Part shown: in pieces, positions 1 through 7,704 of the stretch
Layout of the letters: every line of letters starts with the position of its first letter
Position numbering within the stretch: the first letter of the stretch is position 1
NCBI GenBank assembly: GCA_023450745.1
Contig: JAEXGR010000041.1
Location: 1 to 26,989 of the forward strand
Reading direction: 5' to 3'
DNA from: Synergistota bacterium
Lineage (GTDB): Bacteria; Synergistota; Synergistia; Synergistales; Synergistaceae
Length of the DNA: 26,989 nucleotides
Notes under the pieces: generated by a model
Seen by the model: the letters and a program-made list of their open reading frames with translations, nothing else
Database searches by the model: none
Told to the model about the DNA's origin: nothing
Program-made: the position numbers and the translations under genes

Positions 1-33
1 CATTGAGACTCCGGTGAGGATAAAGACTGCCGT

Positions 34-1214
34 CTATGCCGTCATCGGGACAAACGGCTCGTTTGCGTTAAGGATGTGGAAAATAACGCGAATCAACTTT
101 TTTGAAAGATGCCCAAGCGCGACAAAGTAGTGCTTGCCCTGCGCCAACTTGCGCTCCATATATCTGCGGAAGTCAGGGCAGGGATAGAAGCAAGGCGCGC
201 CGCCTGCATTACAGCCCAGCGCAGATATGTCGAACCATGCTTCACCATGGGCGTCCTGTCGGCCTTGAACTTTCCCGACTGGTACGTGGACGGGTCAAGC
301 CCTGCGAACGCCAGAAGCTGGTCTGGTGTATTGAAGCGCCGGATGTCGCCAATCTCTGCGATTGTCACGGAAGCAATTATGATGCCGATGCCCGGTATGG
401 TCAGCAGCGGCGAATCCATTGCACTGACGATACAGGCTATCTGCTTCTCAACGGCTTCAATCTGACTGTTGAAGAAATATATCTGTCCGATGACCTGCTG
501 AAGCTCCAGGGAACGCGCAGGGCTGCTCATTCCGATGGAGTCCTTCGCCAACGCCTTTATTGACACGGCCTTGTCACGTTTGTAACGTCCCTTTGAAGCC
601 AGGCAGAGCAGATTTGTCAGCCGGTCTATACGGCATGAAGCGATATGCGCGGCCCCCGGCAGTTCGGCCAGCAAGGCAAGCACAGACGCCTGTGTAAGAG
701 TTGACACGGCAGACTGCAATTCAGGGAACAGGACGTCGACCAACCGGTTAAGATGCACCTTGCACTTCCCGCGCGCTTCGACAAGCCTGGAACGGTGCCT
801 TGTGAGAGACTTCAACTCCGAAATCTGGTATGATACAGGAGCAGGATTTGAGTGGTCCAGCAACAGCAGTTCGGCAATACACTTTGCATCCACCTTGTCC
901 GTTTTAGTCTTGCGCAGGGAAGACGCTTGGCGGTGTAATTTCACGCGCAGAGGATTGAAAACAACAGGCTCGAGTCCGTTGCCGCGGAGGAAAGCCGCAA
1001 GGTTCTCGCTGTAATGGCCCGTAGCCTCAAATCCTGCCCTTACCCCCTCTGGGTCAACTGTATGTCCTGAACATTTAGTAATGGCGGAAATAAGCTTGCC
1101 AAAACCGGCGCCGTCGTTGTCAAAAGAAAACGGCTTGCAGAGACACTCTCCGTCCCTGCCAAGAATGCAGCAGTCGTGCTTATTCTTTGCGACATCAATG
1201 CCGACATAAATCAT
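34..1214 (-). pseudogene. IS110-family transposase, C-terminal frameshift
   Basis: This is the DEDD/serine recombinase of an IS110-type element. The N-terminal RuvC-like part shows YVGIDVAKNKHD (first Asp), GFEATGHY (Glu) and KTDKVDAK (two Asp). The C-terminal Transposase_20 part shows PGIGIIIA, FAGLDP, the QSGKF motif with the probable nucleophilic Ser, and KHGSTYLRWAVMQAA. After MQAARLAS the open frame leaves the family pattern and stops at 93. The usual continuation (CPDFRRYMERKLAQGKHYF, then VALGHLSKKL) is present in the next frame and runs to a stop at 34-36. The break is near 181-185 (reading tct atc cc|tgc), equivalent to one missing base, possibly in the C run. The ATG at 1214 (MIYVGID) is preferred over the TTG at 1226. 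The domain swap of the tail probably inactivates the enzyme, but a sequencing error or a recoding event cannot be excluded. Confidence 0.82.
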
Positions 1215-1226
1215 TGGCAGCACCAA

Positions 1227-1400
1227 CTTTCAAAAAAGTACGCTGAAAACTCCACAGACTTTCTGCCGCTGGATCCTCGTTCTATATAAACCGTCTGGCG
1301 GTATCTGACTCATAACCAGTAGAGCAAAAAGCCGTGGCTGGAGCCTTTTGTAAACCGTCAAGCGGTAGGAGGAAATACCAGTCCACAGCGTCTGCATGCA
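1227..1400 (-). ncRNA. candidate IS110 bridge RNA / structured left end
   Basis: The non-coding stretch just upstream of the transposase start is where IS110-group elements encode the bridge RNA that guides target and donor recognition. On the minus strand it has two nearly identical 17-nt units, TACCGCTTGACGGTTTA (1367-1351) and TACCGCCAGACGGTTTA (1303-1287). Fifteen of 17 bases are identical, and each can form an ACCG/CGGT stem with a different loop. Between them is an AAAAG...CTTTT hairpin (about 1326-1349). This is an inference from position and structure; a conserved covariance model was not tested. Confidence 0.35.
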
Positions 1401-1465
1401 TTGTACAAGCAACGAAACTTGTTGCCTTGTTCTGCACAACTTAATTATACGAGGAGATGGAAAAA

Positions 1466-3367
1466 GTGAAAAAAACGAAAAGAATTCTGACGTCGTTATG
1501 CGCGGCGGCGTTATTAATGGCGTCTGCGCTGCCCGCGATGGCGCTGACGAGCGCGGACGTCGTCTATTACGGGAGTTACCCGCAGTCCGGCACATCGGCT
1601 GACTTTGCGGTGGAGCCCGTTCTCTGGCGCGTGCTTGAAGTGAGCGGCGATAAGACGGCGCTCATGCTTTCGGAAAAAATACTGGACGGCGGCGTGTCAT
1701 TCAATCCCGATTACAGTAATACCGATCCATACTATTGCTGGTGGAGTGAATCGCAGATCCGTAAATTTCTCAACGGCAAAGAATATGTCGGGTCGGTCTC
1801 CGCGGACGTGACCAATATAACGGTGAGGAACCCGAAAACCTATTCCTTCTACGAGAAGGCCTTCTCCGCGGGCGAAGGAAGCGGGATAATAAAGGCGGCG
1901 GTGGACAACAGCGTAAGGTACAACTACCATACAAATTTTGCCGCCGGTCCTGAGACGACCGATAAAATATTCCTCCTCTCATACGCCGATGTTGACAGCT
2001 CTAGTAACGCGCAGGCGCTGGGGGGAAAATACGGTTTTGTCGATAATAGTTCCCGCAAAGCGGAGCTTACCGACTACGGTGCGTCGCAGGGAGTCTACAA
2101 CAATACGGAAGGTAACAAGAAGTATGGTTATTGGTGGCTTCGTTCCCCCGGCAACTACGTATTCTTAGCGTCATTCGTCTATAGCGACGGCTACCTCGAC
2201 TATGACTTCGTTGACATCGGGGCTGTCGGCCTTCGTCCGGCTTTTCGTTTAAATCTTGAATCTTTGCTCTTCACATCTCCCGCCGCTGGCGGGAAAACCG
2301 GCGGCGCAGCCGCCGCGCTTCAGGAACAAACCTACGCCTCCAACGATAAGGGAAAATACGAACACAAACTGACCCTCGCGACAAATACATACAAACTGGC
2401 CTCCGCCGACTTAACGAGCGGGGACTTCTCAAACGACGCCGTCAGCCTTGACGTGAAGGTAAGGTACTCCGGCGCTTCCACCGGCGTGGGCTACCGCCTC
2501 GCCGCCGTCGTCACCAGCGGCGACAGGGCCGTTTACTACGGTCAGATAAAGAATCTAGAGACCGCCGCCGACGAAAGCGGCGACGTTGCCTTCACCATTC
2601 CCGCATACAAAAGCGGCGAAGAGGTCTATATTTTCGTCGAAGGCCGTAATAACAACGGCGACCATAAGACTGATTTTGCCAGCATGCCTGTATGTCTTAC
2701 CGCAGCCGGCAGAGCGATAACGCCGCTCTCCGAAGACGTCGAAGAGCCGCGCCCGGATGCCGGCTCCGTGATCGTAAATCCCTCAGAGCTGACCCTTGTA
2801 AAGGGATATGACAAAAAACTCACGGCCTCCTTTACGCCCGAAGGGGCGCTGGAGGAGGTGACCTGGAGCAGCGACAGTCCGGACATAGCCGCCGTCGACC
2901 CCGTGACGGGAGTCGTCAGCGCGCTGAAGGCTGGGAGCGCCAAGGTCACGGTAAAGGCGAAGACGAGCGGCAAAGAGGCCTCCTGTATCGTCACGGTGAT
3001 TGAAAAGGCGCTGAATCCCGGTCTGGCGCTTACGCCCGCGGCGATGACGGTCAGCAAAGGCGTGACGGAAAAGATAACCGCCTCCTTCAACGGTATCGCG
3101 GGACAGCCGCTTGCCTGGAAAAGCAGCGACGAGAAGATTGCCACGGTAGACAAGGATGGTAAGGTTATCGCCAAAAGCGAAGGCGCATGCGTGATAACGG
3201 CGGTCACAGAGGACGGCGCTTACAGCGCCTCCTGCGAGGTGAAGGTGACGGCGGCGACGGTGGTCCACAGCGGCAGCTCCGGCGGCTGCAGTACCGCGGG
3301 GTTTGGCCTGTTCGCGCTGCTCATATCGATGCCGCTCATCTTTAAAAAAAGCGCAAACCGTAAATAA
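1466..3367 (+). CDS. secreted DUF6273 / Big2 surface protein with Synergistota-type C-terminal sorting tail
   Basis: This is a probable exported cell-envelope protein of unknown function. A signal peptide (MKKTKRILTSLCAAALLMAS, cleavage after ALPAMA) is followed by a DUF6273-type domain (about residues 30-270; YYGSYPQ, LWRVLEV, LLS and the WWLRSPG...GLRPAF signature). A beta-rich linker (280-430) and two Big2 immunoglobulin-like repeats follow (about 437-512 and 518-596, each with WSSD/WKSSD, A(T)VD and G.V.A). The tail has SSGGCSTAG, a hydrophobic segment and KKSANRK, like the Synerg-CTERM sorting signal. The GTG at 1466 is chosen because GAGGAG (1451-1456) is 9 nt upstream; the in-frame ATG at 1457 abuts that site and leaves no spacing. 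The WWLRSPG...RPAF segment resembles C-type-lectin-fold variable regions. The function is likely adhesion or surface recognition, which is inferred. Confidence 0.8.
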   Translation: MKKTKRILTSLCAAALLMASALPAMALTSADVVYYGSYPQSGTSADFAVEPVLWRVLEVSGDKTALMLSEKILDGGVSFNPDYSNTDPYYCWWSESQIRKFLNGKEYVGSVSADVTNITVRNPKTYSFYEKAFSAGEGSGIIKAAVDNSVRYNYHTNFAAGPETTDKIFLLSYADVDSSSNAQALGGKYGFVDNSSRKAELTDYGASQGVYNNTEGNKKYGYWWLRSPGNYVFLASFVYSDGYLDYDFVDIGAVGLRPAFRLNLESLLFTSPAAGGKTGGAAAALQEQTYASNDKGKYEHKLTLATNTYKLASADLTSGDFSNDAVSLDVKVRYSGASTGVGYRLAAVVTSGDRAVYYGQIKNLETAADESGDVAFTIPAYKSGEEVYIFVEGRNNNGDHKTDFASMPVCLTAAGRAITPLSEDVEEPRPDAGSVIVNPSELTLVKGYDKKLTASFTPEGALEEVTWSSDSPDIAAVDPVTGVVSALKAGSAKVTVKAKTSGKEASCIVTVIEKALNPGLALTPAAMTVSKGVTEKITASFNGIAGQPLAWKSSDEKIATVDKDGKVIAKSEGACVITAVTEDGAYSASCEVKVTAATVVHSGSSGGCSTAGFGLFALLISMPLIFKKSANRK

Positions 3368-3427
3368 GCCCCGTAAGGAGACGACGGAAATAGTTATTAA
3401 AGCGACGAAGGTTCCTGAATAACAAGA

Positions 3428-3459
3428 GAAGAGGGAGGTGATGTTTACTCTCCCTCTTC
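3428..3459. terminator. bidirectional hairpin terminator between convergent genes
   Basis: A perfect 10-bp stem GAAGAGGGAG / CTCCCTCTTC encloses a 12-nt loop. It lies between the rightward surface-protein gene (stop 3367) and the leftward GGGtGRT gene (stop 3490). There is no long T run on either side, so termination efficiency is uncertain. Confidence 0.55.
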
Positions 3460-3489
3460 CCTTTCCAATATGTATTCGGGACAGAGATA

Positions 3490-4488
3490 TTACCTCATCG
3501 CCTCTTCAACGGCGACGGCGACGGCGACGGAGGCGCCGACCATCGGATTGTTGCCCATGCCGATGAGGCCCATCATGTCGACGTGCGCGGGGACGGAGGA
3601 GCTGCCCGCGAACTGCGCGTCGCTGTGCATGCGGCCCATGGTGTCGGTCATGCCGTAGCTGGCGGGGCCGGCGGCCATGTTGTCGGGGTGCAGCGTGCGT
3701 CCCGTGCCGCCGCCCGAGGCGACGGAGAAGTATTTTCTGCCGTTCTCGACGGCCCATTTTTTGTAGGTGCCGGCGACGGGGTGCTGGAAGCGCGTCGGGT
3801 TCGTCGAATTGCCGGTGATGGAGACGTCGACGCCCTCGTGCCGCATGATCGCCACGCCCTCGTTGACGTCGTTTGCGCCGTAGCATTTGACCTTTGCCTT
3901 GTCGCCGTCGGAGAAGGGCTTTTCCATCGTGACCTCAAGCTCGCCGGTGTACTGGTTGTAGAGGGTCTCCACGAAGGTGAAGCCGTTGATGCGCGAGATG
4001 ATGTAGGCGGCGTCTTTGCCGAGGCCGTTTAAGATGACGCGCAGCGGCTCTTTGCGCACCTTGTTCGCCGTGCGCGCGATGCCGATCGCCCCTTCGGCGG
4101 CCGCGAAAGACTCGTGTCCCGCAAGGAAGCAGAAGCATTTAGTGTTCTCGTTCAGCAGCATCGCGGCGAGGTTTCCGTGTCCTAGGCCGACCTGACGCTG
4201 GTCGGCGACGGAGCCGGGAACGCAGAAGGCCTGGAGCCCCTCGCCGATCTTTTCCGCGGCCGCGGCCGCCGTTCTCGCGTCGCTCTTTATCGCGTTCGCG
4301 GCGCCTATGGTATAGGCCCAGACGGCGTTGTCAAAGGCGATCGGCTGAATGCCGCGCACGATGGCCGCGACGTCTATCCCCTTGTCCAGACAGAGCGTTT
4401 GCGCCTCTTCGATGCAGTCGAAGCCGAGCCCGGCGAGGAATGCGTTGATTTTTTCTATCCGGCGTTCGTAACCTTCAAAGTTTGCCAT
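3490..4488 (-). CDS. GGGtGRT family protein (function unknown)
   Basis: This 332-aa protein carries the motif that names its family, ASGGGTGRTLHPDN, near residue 265. Other conserved stretches are GLGHGNLAAMLL, FLAGHESFAAAEGAIGIARTANKVRKEPLR and NDVNEGVAIMRHEGVDVSITGNSTNPTRFQHP. It has no signal peptide or obvious membrane segment and should be cytoplasmic. It is the second gene of a leftward pair, 12 bp after the stop of a NifU-like protein; this pairing is recurrent for the family as I know it. The start ATG (4486-4488) has a purine-rich GGAGGAAAAG site upstream. Its biochemical role is not established; a link to Fe-S or anaerobic metabolism is suggested only by the neighbour. Confidence 0.85.
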   Translation of the reverse strand: MANFEGYERRIEKINAFLAGLGFDCIEEAQTLCLDKGIDVAAIVRGIQPIAFDNAVWAYTIGAANAIKSDARTAAAAAEKIGEGLQAFCVPGSVADQRQVGLGHGNLAAMLLNENTKCFCFLAGHESFAAAEGAIGIARTANKVRKEPLRVILNGLGKDAAYIISRINGFTFVETLYNQYTGELEVTMEKPFSDGDKAKVKCYGANDVNEGVAIMRHEGVDVSITGNSTNPTRFQHPVAGTYKKWAVENGRKYFSVASGGGTGRTLHPDNMAAGPASYGMTDTMGRMHSDAQFAGSSSVPAHVDMMGLIGMGNNPMVGASVAVAVAVEEAMR

Positions 4489-4500
4489 TGTCTTTTCCTC

Positions 4501-5193
4501 CTACTGCCTGCGCGGGTCTATTATCTTGTCGGCCTCCGCGTAACGGCCGTATGTGGAGGTGTTTTTCTCAAGAGCCTCTTTGGGGTCCGCGCCCTTGCGG
4601 ATCGCCTCCATCATCTTGCCGAGCGAGACGTAGCGGTAGCCGATGATCTCGCCGTTCTTGTCGAGCGCCTGGTCGAGGATGTAGCCCTCGGCCATTTCAA
4701 GGTAGCGGGGGCCCTTTTCGAGGGTGCCGTACATCGTGCCGATCTGCGAGCGCAGTCCCTTGCCGAGGTCTTCGAGGCCCGCGCCGACGGGGAGCCCGTT
4801 TTCCGAGAAGGCGCTCTGCGTCCTGCCGTAGGCGATCTGGAGGAAGAGCTCGCGCATCGCGGTGTTGATCGCGTCGCAGACGAGGTCGGTGTTGAGCGCC
4901 TCGAGCAGCGTCTTGCCGGGGAGTATCTCCGCCGCCATCGCCGCCGAATGGGTCATGCCGGAGCAGCCGATCGTCTCGACGAGCGCCTCCTGAATGACGC
5001 CGCCTTTGACGTTGAGCGAGAGCTTGCAGGCGCCCTGCTGCGGCGCGCACCAGCCCACGCCGTGCGTGAAGCCTGAGATGTCGCCTATCTGTTTTGACTC
5101 GACCCATCTGCCCTCTTCGGGGATGGGCGCGGGGCCGTGGTTGGCGCCCTTCGCCACGCATACCATTTCTTCAACTTCGTGAGAGCACTGCAT
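4501..5193 (-). CDS. iron-sulfur cluster assembly scaffold-like (NifU N-terminal-like) protein
   Basis: This 230-aa cytoplasmic protein resembles the scaffold domain of NifU/IscU in its central part (LNVKGGVIQEALVETIGCSGMTHSAAMAAEIL), with a cysteine at the GCSG position, others at WCAPQQGACKL and VCDAI, and a long unique C-terminus. It lies immediately upstream of the GGGtGRT gene, and the two almost certainly form a transcription unit. A strong site (GAGGAGGA, about 5202-5209 on the minus strand) precedes the ATG at 5193. It is longer than a plain IscU (about 130 aa), and the tail (YRYVSLGKMMEAIRKGADP...) has no family I recognise. Real scaffold activity is unproven; the protein may instead work with the GGGtGRT protein. 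Confidence 0.75.
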   Translation of the reverse strand: MQCSHEVEEMVCVAKGANHGPAPIPEEGRWVESKQIGDISGFTHGVGWCAPQQGACKLSLNVKGGVIQEALVETIGCSGMTHSAAMAAEILPGKTLLEALNTDLVCDAINTAMRELFLQIAYGRTQSAFSENGLPVGAGLEDLGKGLRSQIGTMYGTLEKGPRYLEMAEGYILDQALDKNGEIIGYRYVSLGKMMEAIRKGADPKEALEKNTSTYGRYAEADKIIDPRRQ

Positions 5194-5237
5194 TGGTGTG
5201 TCTCCTCCTCAAAATTATCTATAAATTAACCGTATTG

Positions 5238-5332
5238 CTTAAGGAAGCGCAGATTAATTCACTTTGTTGTCTAAAATTCAACGCGCCGCCCGCTGCTTGG
5301 CGGCGGGCGCGTTTAATCAGCGGTTTCCTAAT
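5238..5332. repeat. intergenic element bounded by inverted 20-bp repeat (copies A and B)
   Basis: The left end is CTTAAGGAAGCGCAGATTAA (5238-5257). The right end, read on the minus strand, is ATTAGGAAACCGCTGATTAA (5332-5313). They are near-identical apart from small indels and face each other. The right copy supplies the stop codon of the upstream phosphohexomutase gene (TAG, 5330-5328). The interior carries a GC-rich hairpin. The same motif bounds another element at 7521-7704, in the same orientation relative to its flanking genes. Confidence 0.6.
5280..5313 (-). terminator. GC-rich hairpin, probable terminator of the phosphohexomutase gene
   Basis: The arms AACGCGCC... and ...GGGCGCGTT with GC-rich continuation form a strong stem (one bulge) around TGCTTGG. 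On the minus strand it lies just after the phosphohexomutase stop and is followed by TGAATTTTAG, a weak U tract. It lies inside the repeat-bounded element. Confidence 0.5.
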
Positions 5333-6728
5333 AGCCCCACGCGAAATCCGGGCTTCCCGCCGCGAGCAGCCGCCGCTTCATATCCCGCGTAATCGCGCAG
5401 AGGATCTCTTTCGTGCGTCCCTCGCAGCGCGCGACGAGCACCGGCTGAGTGTTTGAGACGCGGACGAGCCCCCAGCCGCCGTCATATATTATTCTCACGC
5501 CGTCGACGGTGATCGTCTCCAGCCTTTCCGCGATGGCCTCTTCCTTCACGCGCTCGACCACGCCGAACTTGACGTCGTCGGGGCAGTCGTAGCGGGTCTC
5601 GATCGTCGAGGGGTAGAGGGGGATGTCTTCCATCAGCTCCGCAAGCGTTTTGTCGGTGTGGGAGATGATGCGCGCCAGCCGTCCCGCGGCGTAGAAGGCG
5701 TCGTCATAGCCGAAATATTCGTCGGCGAAGAACATGTGCCCCGAGACCTCGCCGGAAAAGAGGGCGTGCTCCTCGCGCATCTTGGCCTTGACGAGCGAAT
5801 GGCCCGCGTTCCACCAGAGCGGCCGGCCGCCGAGCTTCTCGACGGTCTCCGGCAGCGCCATCGAGCTTTTTATCTCGCAGATCGCCACCGCGCCGGGGTG
5901 TTTCGGCAGAATCTCGCTCCAGTAGAGCGCCATCAGGCGGTCGCCCCAGATCACTTCGCCGTTGTTGTCGACGACGCCGATCCGGTCCGAATCGCCGTCG
6001 AAGCCGACGCCGAAGTCCGCGCCCGTCTCCTTCACTTTGGCGATGAGGGCGGGGAGGTTCTCGCGTTTCGTCGGGTCGGGGTGGTGGTTGGGAAAATGTC
6101 CGTCGGGAACGCTGAAAAGCTCCGTCACGCAGCAGCCGATGCGGCGCAGGAACTCCGGCGCGTAAAGGCCGCCCGTGCCGTTGCCCGAGTCGCAGACGAT
6201 CTTCGGCCGGCGCGGTCCGAGCGTTATCTTTGAGACGAGCATGTCGATGTATCCGGCGTTGATGTCGGCGCTTCGGCAGCTGCCGGGCGTCGCCGCCTCC
6301 TCCATGTCGTCTGCCGCGATCATCCGGTATATCTCCTGAATGTCGTCGCCCCAGAGCGTCGCCCGGTCATAGGCGACCTTCAGGCCGTTGTACTCCTGCG
6401 GATTGTGGCTGCCCGTCACCATGATCCCGCTGACGCAGGGAGCCGCCTGTGTGGAACGGTACAGGCTCCAGTAAAATGTCGGCGTCGAGACGAGGCCGAT
6501 GTCGGTGACGCCTACGCCCGCCGCGTTCAAGCCGCGCGCGGCGGCGGCCTTGATGCGCGGGGTAGAAAGGCGCGCATCGCCGCCCACGACGGCCTCTGTG
6601 GCGCCGCGGCGCTTCAGCCAAGTTCCGAAGGCCTTGCCGATGAGAAAAACGTGTTCGTCGGTGAGCTCCGCGTCGGCGATGCCTCTTATATCATATTCGC
6701 GAAAAATGTGCGCGGGGACAAAACTCAT
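5328..6728 (-). CDS. phosphomannomutase/phosphoglucomutase (alpha-D-phosphohexomutase family)
   Basis: This enzyme would interconvert hexose-6-phosphate and hexose-1-phosphate (mannose and/or glucose) to supply sugar nucleotides for envelope polysaccharides; it is cytoplasmic. At 466 aa it has the usual length for the ManB/AlgC type. The phosphoserine loop is TGSHNP (Ser107), the Mg-binding loop is DGDSDR (Asp244, 246, 248), the sugar-binding loop is GEVSGH, and the C-terminal phosphate-binding part has RVSNTQPVLVARCEG. The start MSFVPAHIFREYDIRG is typical, with GGAGGT about 8 nt upstream. The stop codon lies at the very edge of an inverted repeat. The gene appears monocistronic. The substrate (mannose, glucose or glucosamine) cannot be fixed from sequence. 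Confidence 0.9.
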   Translation of the reverse strand: MSFVPAHIFREYDIRGIADAELTDEHVFLIGKAFGTWLKRRGATEAVVGGDARLSTPRIKAAAARGLNAAGVGVTDIGLVSTPTFYWSLYRSTQAAPCVSGIMVTGSHNPQEYNGLKVAYDRATLWGDDIQEIYRMIAADDMEEAATPGSCRSADINAGYIDMLVSKITLGPRRPKIVCDSGNGTGGLYAPEFLRRIGCCVTELFSVPDGHFPNHHPDPTKRENLPALIAKVKETGADFGVGFDGDSDRIGVVDNNGEVIWGDRLMALYWSEILPKHPGAVAICEIKSSMALPETVEKLGGRPLWWNAGHSLVKAKMREEHALFSGEVSGHMFFADEYFGYDDAFYAAGRLARIISHTDKTLAELMEDIPLYPSTIETRYDCPDDVKFGVVERVKEEAIAERLETITVDGVRIIYDGGWGLVRVSNTQPVLVARCEGRTKEILCAITRDMKRRLLAAGSPDFAWGY

Positions 6729-6777
6729 ATAGTAATACCTCCGTTTCAGCGGTAAAACGATCCAAATAAAGGATATA

Positions 6778-6797
6778 GCTTTTGCACGGCTTTTGCA
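6778..6797 (-). promoter_or_regulatory. 9-bp direct repeat upstream of the phosphohexomutase gene
   Basis: On the minus strand TGCAAAAGC occurs twice with a CG between, about 50-70 bp before the ATG at 6728, followed by TATATCC. TTGCAA could act as a -35 with TATATC or TATCCT as a poor -10. This is a candidate promoter or activator site only. Confidence 0.25.
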
Positions 6798-6824
6798 ACC
6801 GAAAGGAGCGCGCGGTTATGCGAA

Positions 6825-6850
6825 ACGGCCCGGGGCGCGCCCCGAGCCGT
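6825..6850 (-). terminator. palindromic hairpin after the nitroreductase-like gene
   Basis: ACGGC-C-CGGGGC / GCCCCG-A-GCCGT makes an almost perfect GC-rich stem of 11 pairs with one mismatch. It is 24 bp downstream of the leftward nitroreductase-like stop at 6875. The U tract is short (GTTTCGC), so it may act as an mRNA-stabilising 3' hairpin as much as an intrinsic terminator. Confidence 0.5.
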
Positions 6851-6874
6851 GACTTGACGTCTGTTTTTCGACTA

Positions 6875-7492
6875 TTACTGCCGGCCGACGGCCATGACGC
6901 CCGTTATCTTCATGATCGGGCCGAGCATCAGCGCCGCCTCGATATTCACCTTATTAAAGGAGGCGAGAAAGCGGGTCTTGAGGCCGAGCGCTTCGGCGGC
7001 GAGATAGACGTTCTGCGACATCGCTCCCGTCGCGACGTAATTATACTGGTCGACGTTCATCGTGCCTTTGCTGACGAAGACGAGGATGCAGGGGGCGCTC
7101 TTCGCGAAGTCCTGCGTCACGGCGCGGCTCGTCAGCTTTTTCTCCGCCGTCTGCTGCATCAGCGCGTTTTTCTCCCAGTTATAGAGGTAGCCGCCGCTCT
7201 TGAGCAGCACATAGACGGAGACGTAAGGCTCGCGGCCCATCGCCATCGGCACCGTCCAGCCCTTGGGGTCGCGGTTCTTGCCCGTCGCCGCCCAGAGGAT
7301 TGTTGAAAGCTCCTTCAGCGAGAGCTCTTCTCCCGAAAAGTCCCGCTGTTCCGCCGAGGCGCGGTTCGCGATCGCCGCCAGGACGGCGGGGCCGCCGGCC
7401 TTGTCCGGTTCCACGAGCACGATGTTGGCCGCCGTCGCGGCGGAAGCGGCGGCAAGCAAAAGCGCCGCGGTGAGTGATAAAATCTTCTTCAT
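6875..7492 (-). CDS. exported nitroreductase-family protein (SagB/ThcOx-like)
   Basis: This 205-aa protein has a clear signal peptide (MKKILSLTAALLLAAASAATA, cleavage before ANIV), so it acts outside the cytoplasmic membrane or is anchored there. The mature part fits the FMN-dependent nitroreductase fold of the SagB/ThcOx subgroup: RASAEQRDFSGEELSLKELS, ILWAATGKNRDPKGWTVPMAMG, VYVLLKSGGYLYN, SQNVYLAAEALGL. A strong site (AGGAGGAA, about 7498-7505 on the minus strand) supports the ATG at 7492. It follows the repeat-bounded element and ends before a strong hairpin, so it is probably its own transcript. Electron donor and substrate are unknown. Export of a nitroreductase is less common than cytoplasmic forms. 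Confidence 0.8.
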   Translation of the reverse strand: MKKILSLTAALLLAAASAATAANIVLVEPDKAGGPAVLAAIANRASAEQRDFSGEELSLKELSTILWAATGKNRDPKGWTVPMAMGREPYVSVYVLLKSGGYLYNWEKNALMQQTAEKKLTSRAVTQDFAKSAPCILVFVSKGTMNVDQYNYVATGAMSQNVYLAAEALGLKTRFLASFNKVNIEAALMLGPIMKITGVMAVGRQ

Positions 7493-7520
7493 AGGTTGTT
7501 CCTCCTTAGATAATATTTAC

Positions 7521-7704
7521 TTAGGGAACCGCTGATTATATGCGCCATTCGCGTCACGTAGCAGCCCCCGCCCGTCGCTCCAACGTATCAATATACGCCT
7601 CCGCGCCGCTTGGGGCCTGCTGCGTTTAGCGCCTGGCACATCTAATCAGCGGACATGCGTTGGTTATTATCCGGCTTATTTTCAATTAATCAGCGGCTCC
7701 TTAA
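7521..7704. repeat. intergenic MITE-like element bounded by inverted 20-bp repeats (copies C, D, E)
   Basis: The left end is TTAGGGAACCGCTGATTATA (7521-7540). The right end, read on the minus strand, is TTAAGGAGCCGCTGATTAAT (7704-7685). A third partial copy (minus strand CCGCTGATTA, 7652-7643) lies inside. The interior can fold into a long imperfect hairpin (for example CGTAGCAGCCCC near 7557 against GGGGCCTGCTGCG near 7613). The right end overlaps and supplies the TAA stop of the prepilin peptidase gene (7703-7701). No ORF is present inside, so any movement would need a transposase in trans. Confidence 0.6.

Larger units (their letters stand above)
1..1400 (-). mobile_element. IS110-family insertion sequence, decayed, boundaries approximate
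   Basis: The element contains a leftward IS110-type transposase and a structured non-coding leader on its high-coordinate side. IS110-group elements carry a long non-coding left end upstream of the transposase and a short right end after it, so the left end here should lie around 1350-1450 and the right end at or before base 1. IS110 elements have no clear terminal inverted repeats or consistent target duplications, and I could not fix exact ends. It lies directly upstream of the DUF6273/Big2 gene and may have displaced that gene's original promoter. Confidence 0.6.

Noticed and set aside
1396..1602. Short rightward frame overlapping the start of the DUF6273 protein
   Set aside because: It is out of frame with the signal-peptide-bearing gene, has no family features, and the larger gene has a suitable start and ribosome site.
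5658..6233. Long rightward open frames opposite the phosphohexomutase gene
   Set aside because: They are GC-rich antisense shadows with repetitive Arg/Ala/Val composition and no family resemblance; the opposite strand is clearly the gene.
5236..7704. CRISPR array
   Set aside because: The repeated 20-mers are inverted pairs with unequal spacing and imperfect identity, not regular direct repeats, and no cas gene is present.
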